Assembly: GCA_006503475.1 (NCBI GenBank)
Contig: RSEH01000111.1
Location: forward strand, 1 to 64,000
Source of the DNA: Stentor roeselii
Taxonomy: Eukaryota > Ciliophora > Heterotrichea > Heterotrichida > Stentoridae
Reading direction: 5' to 3'
DNA: 64,000 bases
Positions 31,375-39,329 of this stretch are shown here, piece after piece; within the stretch, counting starts at the first letter, position 1, and every line of letters begins with the position of its first letter. A model generated the notes under the pieces. The model was not told the origin of the DNA. It searched no databases and saw nothing but the letters and a program-made list of their open reading frames with translations. A program made the position numbers and the translations under genes.

Positions 31375-31839
31375 TTAATTCTTGTGAGTATCTCGCTCAA
31401 TTGAAATCGAGCCATTGTTGTACGATTTCAAATGAAGTTGTTTCGGAGCTCCCAAGATTTCAGTAAGCGTCTGTTCATCTCTCTTGAGATAAAAAGGACT
31501 TTGAGACCTTCTTGAAAGATTCAACTGAGAATCTCTCAATTTTTTAAGGGAAACGTTGCTGATATTAGAGTAAATTTTAATAGGTCTGAACTGAGCATAG
31601 GACTCTGAACTGGAAATTGATTTTTGCTCTAGTCCAGGAGGAATAAGGCTGACTTTGGTAACTGGATAAGGCCTCGACAAGCTTTTCATAGAGCTGTTGG
31701 GACTAAGTGCAGGAAGTTTAAGGTCCGCACTTTTGTTGCTAGGCTTTGAAGGGTCTTCTTGGTTCATATATCTCAAGTCTCTCCGTTTTTTGATAGGGGC
31801 TCGAGGCCTAATGGAAATGATAGAAGGTATCTGGTTCAT
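31375..31839 (-). CDS. Small basic Ser/Lys-rich protein, unknown
   Basis: 154 aa from the ATG at 31839, which is followed upstream by ATAATAAAG-type sequence. Rich in Ser, Pro, Lys and Arg, without membrane segments or known domain. The short repeated theme SLSRPYP / SRRSQSPF suggests a disordered protein that could be phosphorylated. It is divergent from the cyclic-nucleotide-binding gene. Confidence 0.6.
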   Translation of the reverse strand: MNQIPSIISIRPRAPIKKRRDLRYMNQEDPSKPSNKSADLKLPALSPNSSMKSLSRPYPVTKVSLIPPGLEQKSISSSESYAQFRPIKIYSNISNVSLKKLRDSQLNLSRRSQSPFYLKRDEQTLTEILGAPKQLHLKSYNNGSISIERDTHKN

Positions 31840-32056
31840 AATAAAGAATAATAATGCTAGACTATTAAGATTTCTCCATTAAGTCCTGGTACTTCGAATG
31901 TTCAACTTCTCAATCTTTTCATTAAAATTCAAGAAATTCTTTAAAGAAATGTCTAACGATATAAAAATTTTCATTACTCAAGCTGTTACCTTTAACCATA
32001 AATCACTAAATCTCTTCTCTAAACATCATCAAGAATCATTGACCTTCCTTAAATAA

Positions 32057-33616
32057 ATGGACTTTTCAGCACTCGATATTTTTTCAATTCTTCGAATTCC
32101 TCCTCAATTCCGTTCAACTCCTCAAGTGGAGTCCTTAATGAAACTCACTCAAAACGTCCAGTTCTTCCGAAAAATCTCGACAGAGGAGAATTTTCAAGAA
32201 ATGCACAAAGAATGTTGCAAAGCAATGACTCTTGAAGAGTACTCATCAGATGACTTCATCTTCGACATCGGTGCAGCAGGGACCAAATTTTTCATAATCT
32301 TGACAGGGTCAGTTTCAATAAAAATCCCATCAAAAAAACAGTTCCATATCGGGAAAGAAAGCATAACTCGCATTGAAAACGACCTTTTTTTCCGTCCAGA
32401 CTCGCAAGACTCTCTTGCAGAAGGGACTCCAAGACCTTCCCTTAAACTTCGATCAACTCTTCAACTACCTGAAACAATTCCTAAACTTTTATCTTCCTTG
32501 ACAATCAGAGAAAATTTGGAAAATCGTCTTTCAAATGACGAGAAACTTTTTTTAAACCTGCTAAGGCAAAAAACGCCTTCAGAACAAGAGGCGCTTATTC
32601 GGAAAGTGAAAGAATGTGACTCAGATAAATGTGAACTTGAAGTTATAGACCATCTTGAAATCGGGATTTTGTATGCTGGAAGTTCTTTTGGAGAACTTGC
32701 ACTAATCTCAGATAAACCCAGGTCAGCAAGTGTGCAAGCAAGAGAAAGAAGTTCTTTTTTAGTACTTACCAAGACGGACTTCAAGAAAATCCTGGGCTCG
32801 ATGTCAGAAAACAAACTGTTGAACCAAGTGAAATTTCTACAAAGGGTTCATTATTTTCAGAACTGGAGTAAAAGTTCTTTGACGAAAATCGCTTATTACT
32901 TTGATACTCTTAAGTTCAAAAAAAATCAACCGGTTTATAAAGAAGGGGATCAAGTTGAAGGCATTTATTTTATCAGGGAAGGCGAAATCGTCATTGAAAA
33001 AAAAGTGGTTTGCAAAGCGGAAACTCCTTCAGTTTTTTCTTCTTCACCGAAACATTTCGCTGTGAAAGCTGTGAAGAAGACGAGGATAGTGAATGATGTT
33101 AAAATTATTATTAAGAGCAAATTTGAAGCTTTTGGAGGACTTGAAGTCTGTGATCGACTTGATCGAAGACAGTTTTCAGCTGTTTGTGCCTCGGCACTTT
33201 CTGAAGTACTTTTCATTAAAAAAGAGGACTTTTTGAACCGAGTTCCAAATTTAGAGAACATCAGAGGACTAGTCTTGCAGGAAAGTGACAGGGTCAGGGC
33301 ATTATTCAGTGAAATCATGGAAAAAGAAGAAAATTTAAGAAACTCTAGTTTCATGACAGGACTCATCGAAAAACATGATTTTCCTACTTTGAGTCCAATT
33401 TTAAAAGTTAAAACAAGCTCGACTTGCAAGAGAATCTTGCCAAGACTCAGCAAATCGCCAGCAAGTCATTTTCTAAGAAAACTGACGAAAAGAGAAATCG
33501 AGGACGCTGTGAACGGCAGAAGTTCTGCGATGAGGATGTATGGGTCTAAGTGTCATCTAGCGAACTCTTCATTTGCAAGACTAATTAAAAGGGCACCGAT
33601 AGACTTACTTCGATGA
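32057..33616 (+). CDS. Protein with two cyclic-nucleotide-binding domains
   Basis: 519 aa, soluble. The first CNB domain spans about residues 55-255, with a Ser-rich, Arg/Lys-rich insertion inside its beta-roll at roughly 100-190. Its phosphate-binding cassette reads FGELALISDKPRSASV, near 222-237, with the Glu and Arg that contact cyclic nucleotide. The second CNB domain (about 265-400) has a typical YKEGDQVEGIYFIREGEI strand but an eroded cassette (FGGLEVCDRLDRRQFSAV). There is no kinase or channel domain. Such stand-alone tandem CNB proteins are common in ciliates. It is probably a cAMP or cGMP sensor or a regulatory scaffold; the partner is unknown. Confidence 0.85.
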   Translation: MDFSALDIFSILRIPPQFRSTPQVESLMKLTQNVQFFRKISTEENFQEMHKECCKAMTLEEYSSDDFIFDIGAAGTKFFIILTGSVSIKIPSKKQFHIGKESITRIENDLFFRPDSQDSLAEGTPRPSLKLRSTLQLPETIPKLLSSLTIRENLENRLSNDEKLFLNLLRQKTPSEQEALIRKVKECDSDKCELEVIDHLEIGILYAGSSFGELALISDKPRSASVQARERSSFLVLTKTDFKKILGSMSENKLLNQVKFLQRVHYFQNWSKSSLTKIAYYFDTLKFKKNQPVYKEGDQVEGIYFIREGEIVIEKKVVCKAETPSVFSSSPKHFAVKAVKKTRIVNDVKIIIKSKFEAFGGLEVCDRLDRRQFSAVCASALSEVLFIKKEDFLNRVPNLENIRGLVLQESDRVRALFSEIMEKEENLRNSSFMTGLIEKHDFPTLSPILKVKTSSTCKRILPRLSKSPASHFLRKLTKREIEDAVNGRSSAMRMYGSKCHLANSSFARLIKRAPIDLLR

Positions 33617-33636
33617 AAAGTTAAACTAATTTAATA

Positions 33637-33828
33637 CTACTTTGAATTATTGATTTTTTGGATGATTTCAGCAGGTCTATCAGCAATGGTGATATCAAAC
33701 TCGTATAACTCACTATTTTCCTTGATAAGTTCAGCAGCTTTCGCATAGTCTCCACTTTCAATAGCGAAATTAATATCATATTCAAGCCTGACAAGTTCTA
33801 CAGATATAAAGCCCTGATTATTTGCCAT
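33637..33828 (-). CDS. 63-aa helical protein, weakly UVR-like
   Basis: Starts at the ATG at 33828, preceded upstream by ATAAAT-type sequence. The middle reads VRLEYDINFAIESGDYAKAAELIKENSEL, predicted as a helical hairpin that resembles the UVR motif (L...M..A.....FE.AA..RD.I..L) seen in UvrB, UvrC and chaperone-associated proteins. The match is loose. It lies 15 bp downstream of the D-glutamate-cyclase-like gene on the same strand and converges on the CNB gene with 20 bp between stops. Confidence 0.5.
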   Translation of the reverse strand: MANNQGFISVELVRLEYDINFAIESGDYAKAAELIKENSELYEFDITIADRPAEIIQKINNSK

Positions 33829-33843
33829 ATTTATAACACTACC

Positions 33844-34692
33844 TCATTCATCATCCCTGCAAATCTTTTCCAAGTCTTTAATGATTTTTTCAGTTTCACT
33901 CCAGTCAAGTCCATCGACTCCCAAGTTTGCGATTCCAGTGATTCCATCACAAATTCCTATTTCCATCATTTTTTCAGAGACTTTTCTCTCTCCTTCAACG
34001 TTTACTGCGAATTCAGAGGTGAAGGACTTGTCCAGGGCGAAGGACAGGCCGTAGGCTCCCCAGGTGCTGACTGAGCTGATTAGGATGAAGTCACTTTTGC
34101 TGCAACTTGCGATTTTTTCACCGTTTTTTATGAATTTTTCAACTTTTTCTCTGACTGGACCGAGACCTGCCTCGTTTCCACCGTCTCCGATTGCGACTCG
34201 CACCTTGCCTTGAAAGTTGTCGAGGTAGATTGAGTCTAGAGGACTCAGGTCTTGCATTGGTAGGCCTCTCATTGTGTAGTAGTTACCGTCTTGGCTACGA
34301 CCTGCTCGCTCGATTGAAATTATTCCTTCGGAGGATAAGGAAAGGCTGCTGGAAACTTGAAGATTTGATGAAAACTCGGAATTGTGCCAGGTTACAAGAT
34401 CTTGAAGGATTGACTCGTATTGAGGGTCTATTATTATGGTAACTGACCTACCTTGCCGCTCAAGAGATCTACCAACAGCCAAAGACCCAGCCAAGCCATC
34501 AGTTTCAATTTGTATCCGATTTGAAAAAAGACAAGGAAACCCAGTAAGTATTAAAACCGACTGACACTCCCTTATCCTCTCCACAGCCGGTAATAAACAA
34601 GGACCTTCCGGTAAAATCATTTGAATTCCTCGACCACCTTCATCCACCTGAATCCTATTTTCAATCCTTCTGCAAATCCTCAGAAAATTCAT
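33844..34692 (-). CDS. D-glutamate cyclase-like (DUF4392) protein
   Basis: 282 aa, starting at the ATG at 34692. The family pattern is clear: LTGFPCLF...ETDGLAGSLAVGRSLERQGRSVTIIID near residues 48-90, the IGDGGNEAGLG motif near 168 and a C-terminal SVSTWGAYGLSFAL. These correspond to the C-terminal domain of mitochondrial D-glutamate cyclase (DGLUCY), which converts D-glutamate to 5-oxo-D-proline. The N-terminal half of the human enzyme (DUF1445) is absent, as in many stand-alone bacterial and protist forms. Activity is inferred from family only. Confidence 0.8.
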   Translation of the reverse strand: MNFLRICRRIENRIQVDEGGRGIQMILPEGPCLLPAVERIRECQSVLILTGFPCLFSNRIQIETDGLAGSLAVGRSLERQGRSVTIIIDPQYESILQDLVTWHNSEFSSNLQVSSSLSLSSEGIISIERAGRSQDGNYYTMRGLPMQDLSPLDSIYLDNFQGKVRVAIGDGGNEAGLGPVREKVEKFIKNGEKIASCSKSDFILISSVSTWGAYGLSFALDKSFTSEFAVNVEGERKVSEKMMEIGICDGITGIANLGVDGLDWSETEKIIKDLEKICRDDE

Positions 34693-34742
34693 TATTCCTA
34701 AAAAAATCCCTTCTCCTTACTAACCATCGTTATAGATAAAAT

Positions 34743-34940
34743 TTAAATAACTCCTAAAGTCGGACTTTGCAACACATTCCCATTCCGATCATGTATCATA
34801 TCAAAAACCCCTAAACTGTGATTCCCATTTATCCTCAAAACCTCATCCGACCTCTCCAGTTCTTTTTCATTTTTCGCTAGATCTCGATTATCATTCTTAT
34901 AAAAACAGCACAATTTACAGAAAATGTAAACTTTTTTCAT
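34743..34940 (-). CDS. Small protein, unknown
   Basis: 65 aa from the ATG at 34940, 44 bp divergent from the aminotransferase-like gene. The N-terminus (MKKVYIFCKLCCFYKND) has three cysteines; the rest is polar. No domain is recognised. It could be a small metal-binding or membrane-associated protein, but evidence is limited to an open frame with a well-placed start. Confidence 0.45.
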   Translation of the reverse strand: MKKVYIFCKLCCFYKNDNRDLAKNEKELERSDEVLRINGNHSLGVFDMIHDRNGNVLQSPTLGVI

Positions 34941-34984
34941 GAAATTATTGTCCCATTCTCAATAATTACAATTTCCATTATTCA

Positions 34985-36103
34985 ATGGCACTAAGAAGAT
35001 GTTTTTCCCGTCCACTACTATTCCAAACAGGTCCAGTCCAAACATCTGAAAAGATAAAATCCTCAGTTCAAATCGACTACGGTTCAAGAGACCCTAACTT
35101 CGGACGTCAAGTAGAAAGTATCAAGTCAAAAATTCTTTCTTTCTGTAACCTTGACTCATCTTCCCACGACTGCATAATAATGCAAGGTCCTGCATCTTAC
35201 ATATCAGAATCCCTGATCAGTACAGTGAAGTCTTCAGACAACTTGATGATTTTATCTAACGGTAAACTTGCTGAAGAGTTAATAAAAATATCATCAATTC
35301 TTCAAGTGCCTCATCAAGCCCATATTTTTTCAGATGTTATCCGTGCAAGTGACTTGACATCAGTGAACTTCGACAACGTCTCTCATGTGGCTTTGGTCCA
35401 CGAGGAGTCGACAGGTCTTTTAAACCCAGTGAACGAGCTTTCAGCGTATTTGAAGAAAAACTACCCGAATATTGTGCAGTTCGTTGACGGGCAGCAAGCT
35501 TTTGACTGGATTTATCTGAAGTTCAGTGATATTGACTTTTACTATTCAGGGTTTTCTTCTGTGATCCAGGCCTTTAACGGGATTTCTTTTTGTATTGCCA
35601 ACAATGCAAGTCTTTCAAAGTCGAAAGGAAAGTACCTGAGCCTTTCTCTTGACTTGCAAGATCAATGCCAGTACCAAAAAGAAAACCCGGGGCAATTTCG
35701 CTTTACTCCACCGACTCACCTTATCGCTGCAGCCTTCGCAGGTATCAACGAATGGGAAGAAGAAGGTGTTAACAAGCGTTTTTTAAGGATAAAAGAGGTA
35801 AAAAGACGTCTTGTTAACATTTTAAGCATTTTTGGCTTTGAATTCCTTCATGATATAGAAAGCACTGGGTATTCCTGCATCGCTTTGAAATATCCCACTG
35901 TGAAAAACTGGGACTTTCCCTTATTCTGCGCTCATTTGAAACGAAAAGGCTTTCTAGTTAACAGCGAGCACATGAAAAATAAAGACGTTATCGAACTAGG
36001 CGTCGCTGGAGACATCACTGTTGAAGACGTGCTGCTTCTAGCGAAGGCGATTGAAGAAGTACTGAAAGAAATGAGGATTCCTGTTCCAATCAAGACGGGA
36101 TAA
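34985..36103 (+). CDS. PhnW-like class V aminotransferase fold lacking the PLP lysine
   Basis: 372 aa. The match to 2-aminoethylphosphonate:pyruvate transaminase (PhnW) runs the whole length. It covers LFQTGPVQTSEKIKS, DYGSRDPNFGRQVESI, IIMQGPASYISESLI, VHEESTGLLNP, VDGQQAF, and the C-terminal FLRIKEVKRRL segment. In the family the PLP lysine sits in a stretch of the form SSANKCIQGVPGFGF. Here the same stretch reads SGFSSVIQAFNGISF, with Ser in place of Lys. The PLP-binding Asp of VD is kept. Without the lysine a Schiff base cannot form, so this is probably a pseudoenzyme with a structural or regulatory role. A short basic N-terminus could target mitochondria (inference). Confidence 0.8.
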   Translation: MALRRCFSRPLLFQTGPVQTSEKIKSSVQIDYGSRDPNFGRQVESIKSKILSFCNLDSSSHDCIIMQGPASYISESLISTVKSSDNLMILSNGKLAEELIKISSILQVPHQAHIFSDVIRASDLTSVNFDNVSHVALVHEESTGLLNPVNELSAYLKKNYPNIVQFVDGQQAFDWIYLKFSDIDFYYSGFSSVIQAFNGISFCIANNASLSKSKGKYLSLSLDLQDQCQYQKENPGQFRFTPPTHLIAAAFAGINEWEEEGVNKRFLRIKEVKRRLVNILSIFGFEFLHDIESTGYSCIALKYPTVKNWDFPLFCAHLKRKGFLVNSEHMKNKDVIELGVAGDITVEDVLLLAKAIEEVLKEMRIPVPIKTG

Positions 36104-36110
36104 TTACATT

Positions 36111-36944
36111 CTAATGGTTAGTTTGGGATACCACAATGTTATGAACCAACTTCGAACGATTTACAGGGACTGGCTTGTTCGATAAGCCTTTCGCCAGTTT
36201 CCCTTTTTTCACTTGTTTTCGCACTGGACGCGATAGGCAGTAAGGAGAAGAGACTATCAACCCGATACGCTCTGAACCTGCTCGCTTTTCATCTAATTTA
36301 GAAGTGAAACTTCGGTCGAAATAATCGCAAATCGCTTGATTCTCGATCACGTTGTTGGAATTTGCAAGGATTCCTATTGAGTTCTTTGAGGGGATTAGTT
36401 TAGAGAAATAATCACCGTAGTCCTCGTCGAGAAATTTCGGGTCTAAAGGGGTTAGAAGGTCGGAGTCGCCGTAGGAATAAACGGAACTCCGCTTTTTTAG
36501 GGAGATCAGATTTGGAGTTTTGCGAGAGTCAGGATAGGCTGAGGTTGCTGTCAGGGGACGACCTTGAATTAGGAGGTTTAAGGCTTTTGAGGGTTTTCTT
36601 CTTGGGTTTGAAGGTTTTCTTGAGTAGAACTTTGGGGATTTTTTAGGTATTTTTAGTGGTTTTAGTGTGTCAACTTGAACTGCCAAGTCCTCTTTAAGGT
36701 TTCCAAAAGTCTCCAAATACATAAGTTGTGACCTACGAAAAGACTGAATAGATCGACTAGATTCATCACTCTGTATAGCCTGAGATTCAAAACTGATCTC
36801 AGGGTACTTAAAGCTAGATTGCGGTCTAGTCTCCTTCATCGATTCTTCAGTGAACCTGCTGTTAGTCAAGTCGAGGATGATCTGGCTGTTGGGAGTTTTT
36901 TGAATAATGGGTCTTCTCATATTGATAATTATATTCTCTATCAT
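36111..36944 (-). CDS. Basic, probably disordered protein, unknown
   Basis: 277 aa from the ATG at 36944. An internal ATG at 36920 (MRRPIIQKTPNSQ), preceded by ATAATTATCAAT, may be the real start. Rich in Ser, Lys, Arg and Pro with PKIPKKSPKF-like stretches, and no domain or membrane segment. Only 7 bp separate its stop from that of the converging aminotransferase-like gene. Confidence 0.6.
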   Translation of the reverse strand: MIENIIINMRRPIIQKTPNSQIILDLTNSRFTEESMKETRPQSSFKYPEISFESQAIQSDESSRSIQSFRRSQLMYLETFGNLKEDLAVQVDTLKPLKIPKKSPKFYSRKPSNPRRKPSKALNLLIQGRPLTATSAYPDSRKTPNLISLKKRSSVYSYGDSDLLTPLDPKFLDEDYGDYFSKLIPSKNSIGILANSNNVIENQAICDYFDRSFTSKLDEKRAGSERIGLIVSSPYCLSRPVRKQVKKGKLAKGLSNKPVPVNRSKLVHNIVVSQTNH

Positions 36945-37020
36945 GTCCCTTGACTTGAAAGTTTTTGAAGGTTGAAAGGCTTTTCAGATATTCTATCTAC
37001 TCGATTATAACTGGGTAATA

Positions 37021-37749
37021 ATGGAAAATGACTATCAAGCCAACCCCATTGAAGGCTTTGGCAAAAAAATACTCATGAAACAAGGATGGTTCCATGGAAG
37101 GGGCATCGGAAAAACTGCTGCTGGGGAAATCGCTCCTTTTTCTAGCTATACTGGAAGAAGTGAACGGAGTGGACTCGGATCTGATAAAGAATTCATTAAT
37201 AGGCAAAAGAGTACTTTGAAAACTGGAGATTTAGTTGAAGTCGTTCGTGGAAAACATGCTGGAGTTATTGGAACTCTTGTTAGGGTTGAGGACGAAGCTG
37301 CTGTTGTTGAAATTAGGGATAATGTAAAGGCTTTGAAAGTGCCTATTACTTTAATTGCACTTACGCAGAAAAGTTTAGAAGGTCAAAATAGTGTCGTGAA
37401 AAAACAACTTAGGTGGGTTATTCCGGACTTGATTGTTCGAGTCAGAAGCAAAACGGTCTACAAAGGTTCATTATACGGTTGCAAAGGAACAATTGAAGAC
37501 GTAATCGACCAGTTCTCATTCTCTCTAAAAATAAACGGAAAGGTCTACGAAGACCTAACCGAGAAAGATCTGGAAACCGTAATCCCAAGTCCAGGAAAAA
37601 CCATCAGGATAGTTCGAGGTCCTCACAAAGGAGAAGTCTGCAAACTTCTCTCTCGTAACAAATCTCAAAACCAAGTCACCCTTCAATGTCTAAACGAAAT
37701 TCTTTCTTTAAAACAAGACGACATCTGCGATTTCCTCCACTCTAATTGA
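37021..37749 (+). CDS. GPKOW / Spp2 / MOS2-like spliceosomal G-patch-KOW protein
   Basis: 242 aa. Residues about 9-33 (PIEGFGKKILMKQGWFHGRGIGK) form the Spp2-type G-patch that contacts a DExH-box splicing helicase (Prp2/DHX16). One KOW motif lies near 73-100 (KTGDLVEVVRGKHAGVIGTL) and a second near 194-220 (PGKTIRIVRGPHKGEV). The order G-patch, KOW, KOW is that of GPKOW in animals and MOS2 in plants, which act at spliceosome activation. The protein is shorter than the animal form at its N-terminus. It is notable in a genome whose visible introns are 15 nt. Confidence 0.9.
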   Translation: MENDYQANPIEGFGKKILMKQGWFHGRGIGKTAAGEIAPFSSYTGRSERSGLGSDKEFINRQKSTLKTGDLVEVVRGKHAGVIGTLVRVEDEAAVVEIRDNVKALKVPITLIALTQKSLEGQNSVVKKQLRWVIPDLIVRVRSKTVYKGSLYGCKGTIEDVIDQFSFSLKINGKVYEDLTEKDLETVIPSPGKTIRIVRGPHKGEVCKLLSRNKSQNQVTLQCLNEILSLKQDDICDFLHSN

Positions 37750-37780
37750 CAACCCTGTAATAATCATAAGTTAATAATCG

Positions 37781-38407
37781 ATGCTGAGTAATTCAGAATC
37801 CAAAAAATTTTCCAAATGGACAAGTGTGAACTCGAAGATATTTAAAATGTATCGAGACTCCTTCAACCGAGTCATTCCTGGATCTTTAAAAGAAATCGAA
37901 TTCCAGAGTTTCAGGAGAACAGAAAAACTTTCAACCTATAAAAGCTCGCCTGTTCCGGGAAAGTCACTAAAATTAACTGAGTTCTCGAAAAACCATGTAA
38001 ATCTCGCCTCAGGAACGAAAATTATCGAACTTCCCATGAGTCCTTTCGGAAAACATACAAGTTATAACAATGAAACTGAATTCAAATCAAAGCACTTCTT
38101 AAACTCAACATCGACGGAGAACCGAGCTTTAGAAAAGCAGATAAAGCTTTTAAGGAAGAGAATCAACAGTAATTTAAAAAATTCAGTCGTGAAAAAAGGT
38201 TATTTTCGAGCCAACCAGTTCATGAACGTCTTTAAAACGAATGGAGGGAGTCTTTATTCAAGTGTGATTAAAGAGAGGTACCTCAAAACAGAGAGAAGCG
38301 TATCAGAAGAAGACCGGAAGTCAACTTCAATGAACAGCTCAACAGTGAAAGACTTAAGAAGTTTCGGAAAGATTTCGCCGATACGCGAATTAAGAGAGTG
38401 TAATTAA
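37781..38407 (+). CDS. Basic Ser/Lys-rich protein, unknown
   Basis: 208 aa from the ATG at 37781, preceded by TAATAATCG. Highly charged, with no membrane segment and a short predicted helix near 115-135 (RALEKQIKLLRKRINSN). It ends KISPIRELRECN. It is one of several disordered basic proteins in the window. Function unknown. Confidence 0.6.
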   Translation: MLSNSESKKFSKWTSVNSKIFKMYRDSFNRVIPGSLKEIEFQSFRRTEKLSTYKSSPVPGKSLKLTEFSKNHVNLASGTKIIELPMSPFGKHTSYNNETEFKSKHFLNSTSTENRALEKQIKLLRKRINSNLKNSVVKKGYFRANQFMNVFKTNGGSLYSSVIKERYLKTERSVSEEDRKSTSMNSSTVKDLRSFGKISPIRELRECN

Positions 38408-38516
38408 AGATAAATGAATCCTAAAATCAATCAAATCTTTTCAGTATTTCTAAAAGTATCCCATTTAACCCATATCTAGAAAATGGCCAATAAGATGCCT
38501 AAATTCGGATAATAAA

Positions 38517-38867
38517 ATGAAGCTACAGCAAAAACTTGAATCTTCTCTTGATGACATCATCAAAACCTCTAAGAAAAAACCTGAAGTCTCCAAAAAGTCA
38601 AAAGGCATCACTCGTGGAGCTTTGAACAAATTGAAAAGACTCAAAAATAAACCTGGAAATGCCCAGAGGAACAACGACAAACCCAAAAAACAAAACGAAA
38701 AAAATATTGGAGAAAATGAAAAACGACAGAAAGATCGAGGATTTGAAGGCAAAGGCAAAAATCGCAACAGGAATGGACCTAGAGATTTTCCGGCTAGAAA
38801 AAAGTGGACCGCTCCTAAGAGGGGCTCGAAATTCAGCAGAAACTTCAGGGGAAGGAATAGAAACTAA
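38517..38867 (+). CDS. Small basic protein with UAP56-binding motif (ALY/UIF-like)
   Basis: 116 aa. The N-terminus reads ESSLDDIIKTSKKK at residues 8-21. This matches the UAP56-binding motif (LDDIIK) found at the ends of mRNA-export adaptors such as ALYREF and UIF/FYTTD1. The rest is Lys/Arg/Asn/Gly-rich and ends KFSRNFRGRNRN, which suits RNA binding. No RRM is present, so it is closer in form to UIF than to ALYREF. The inferred role is to hand spliced mRNA to the export receptor. Confidence 0.65.
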   Translation: MKLQQKLESSLDDIIKTSKKKPEVSKKSKGITRGALNKLKRLKNKPGNAQRNNDKPKKQNEKNIGENEKRQKDRGFEGKGKNRNRNGPRDFPARKKWTAPKRGSKFSRNFRGRNRN

Positions 38868-39329
38868 TAAACTAGACTTTTCTTTAGTGAATTTTGGTTT
38901 GGGTGTTGGGTTAGAGATTTCTAGAATTTTAGAGTGAAGGGGGCTGAGGGATTATGGAATTTTTTTGAATATGTTTAGGATGGATTGGGTAATGAAGGAT
39001 TAGTTTTTAGGGATTATCTGGTTAATTTTTATTTTTGAAGAAGGACTCTTGTGGATTTATTTGAAGGATGTAGGTTTAGGATATCTTGGATTAGTAACCA
39101 TCTCTTACAATAATTATTAATAAAGAATAAGCAATACTCTCAGTTGTTTTAATCAAGCGAATAATTTTAGTTATTAGTAAGAAAAATATAGAATAAGTCT
39201 ATTCAATACCCTATAATTTTCAATTTAATGATTAACAGAATAAACTATTCAACAGATTGATCTAAGGACCCTACTACCAAATTTCTAAAAAGTCCTTAAT
39301 TCACTTTCATACTATTGTCTATAATTAAT
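38868..39329. other. AT-rich spacer
   Basis: 460 bp between two same-strand genes. The first 190 bp are G/T-rich and the last 100 bp A/C-rich on the plus strand. No ORF or RNA gene was seen. Confidence 0.5.
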
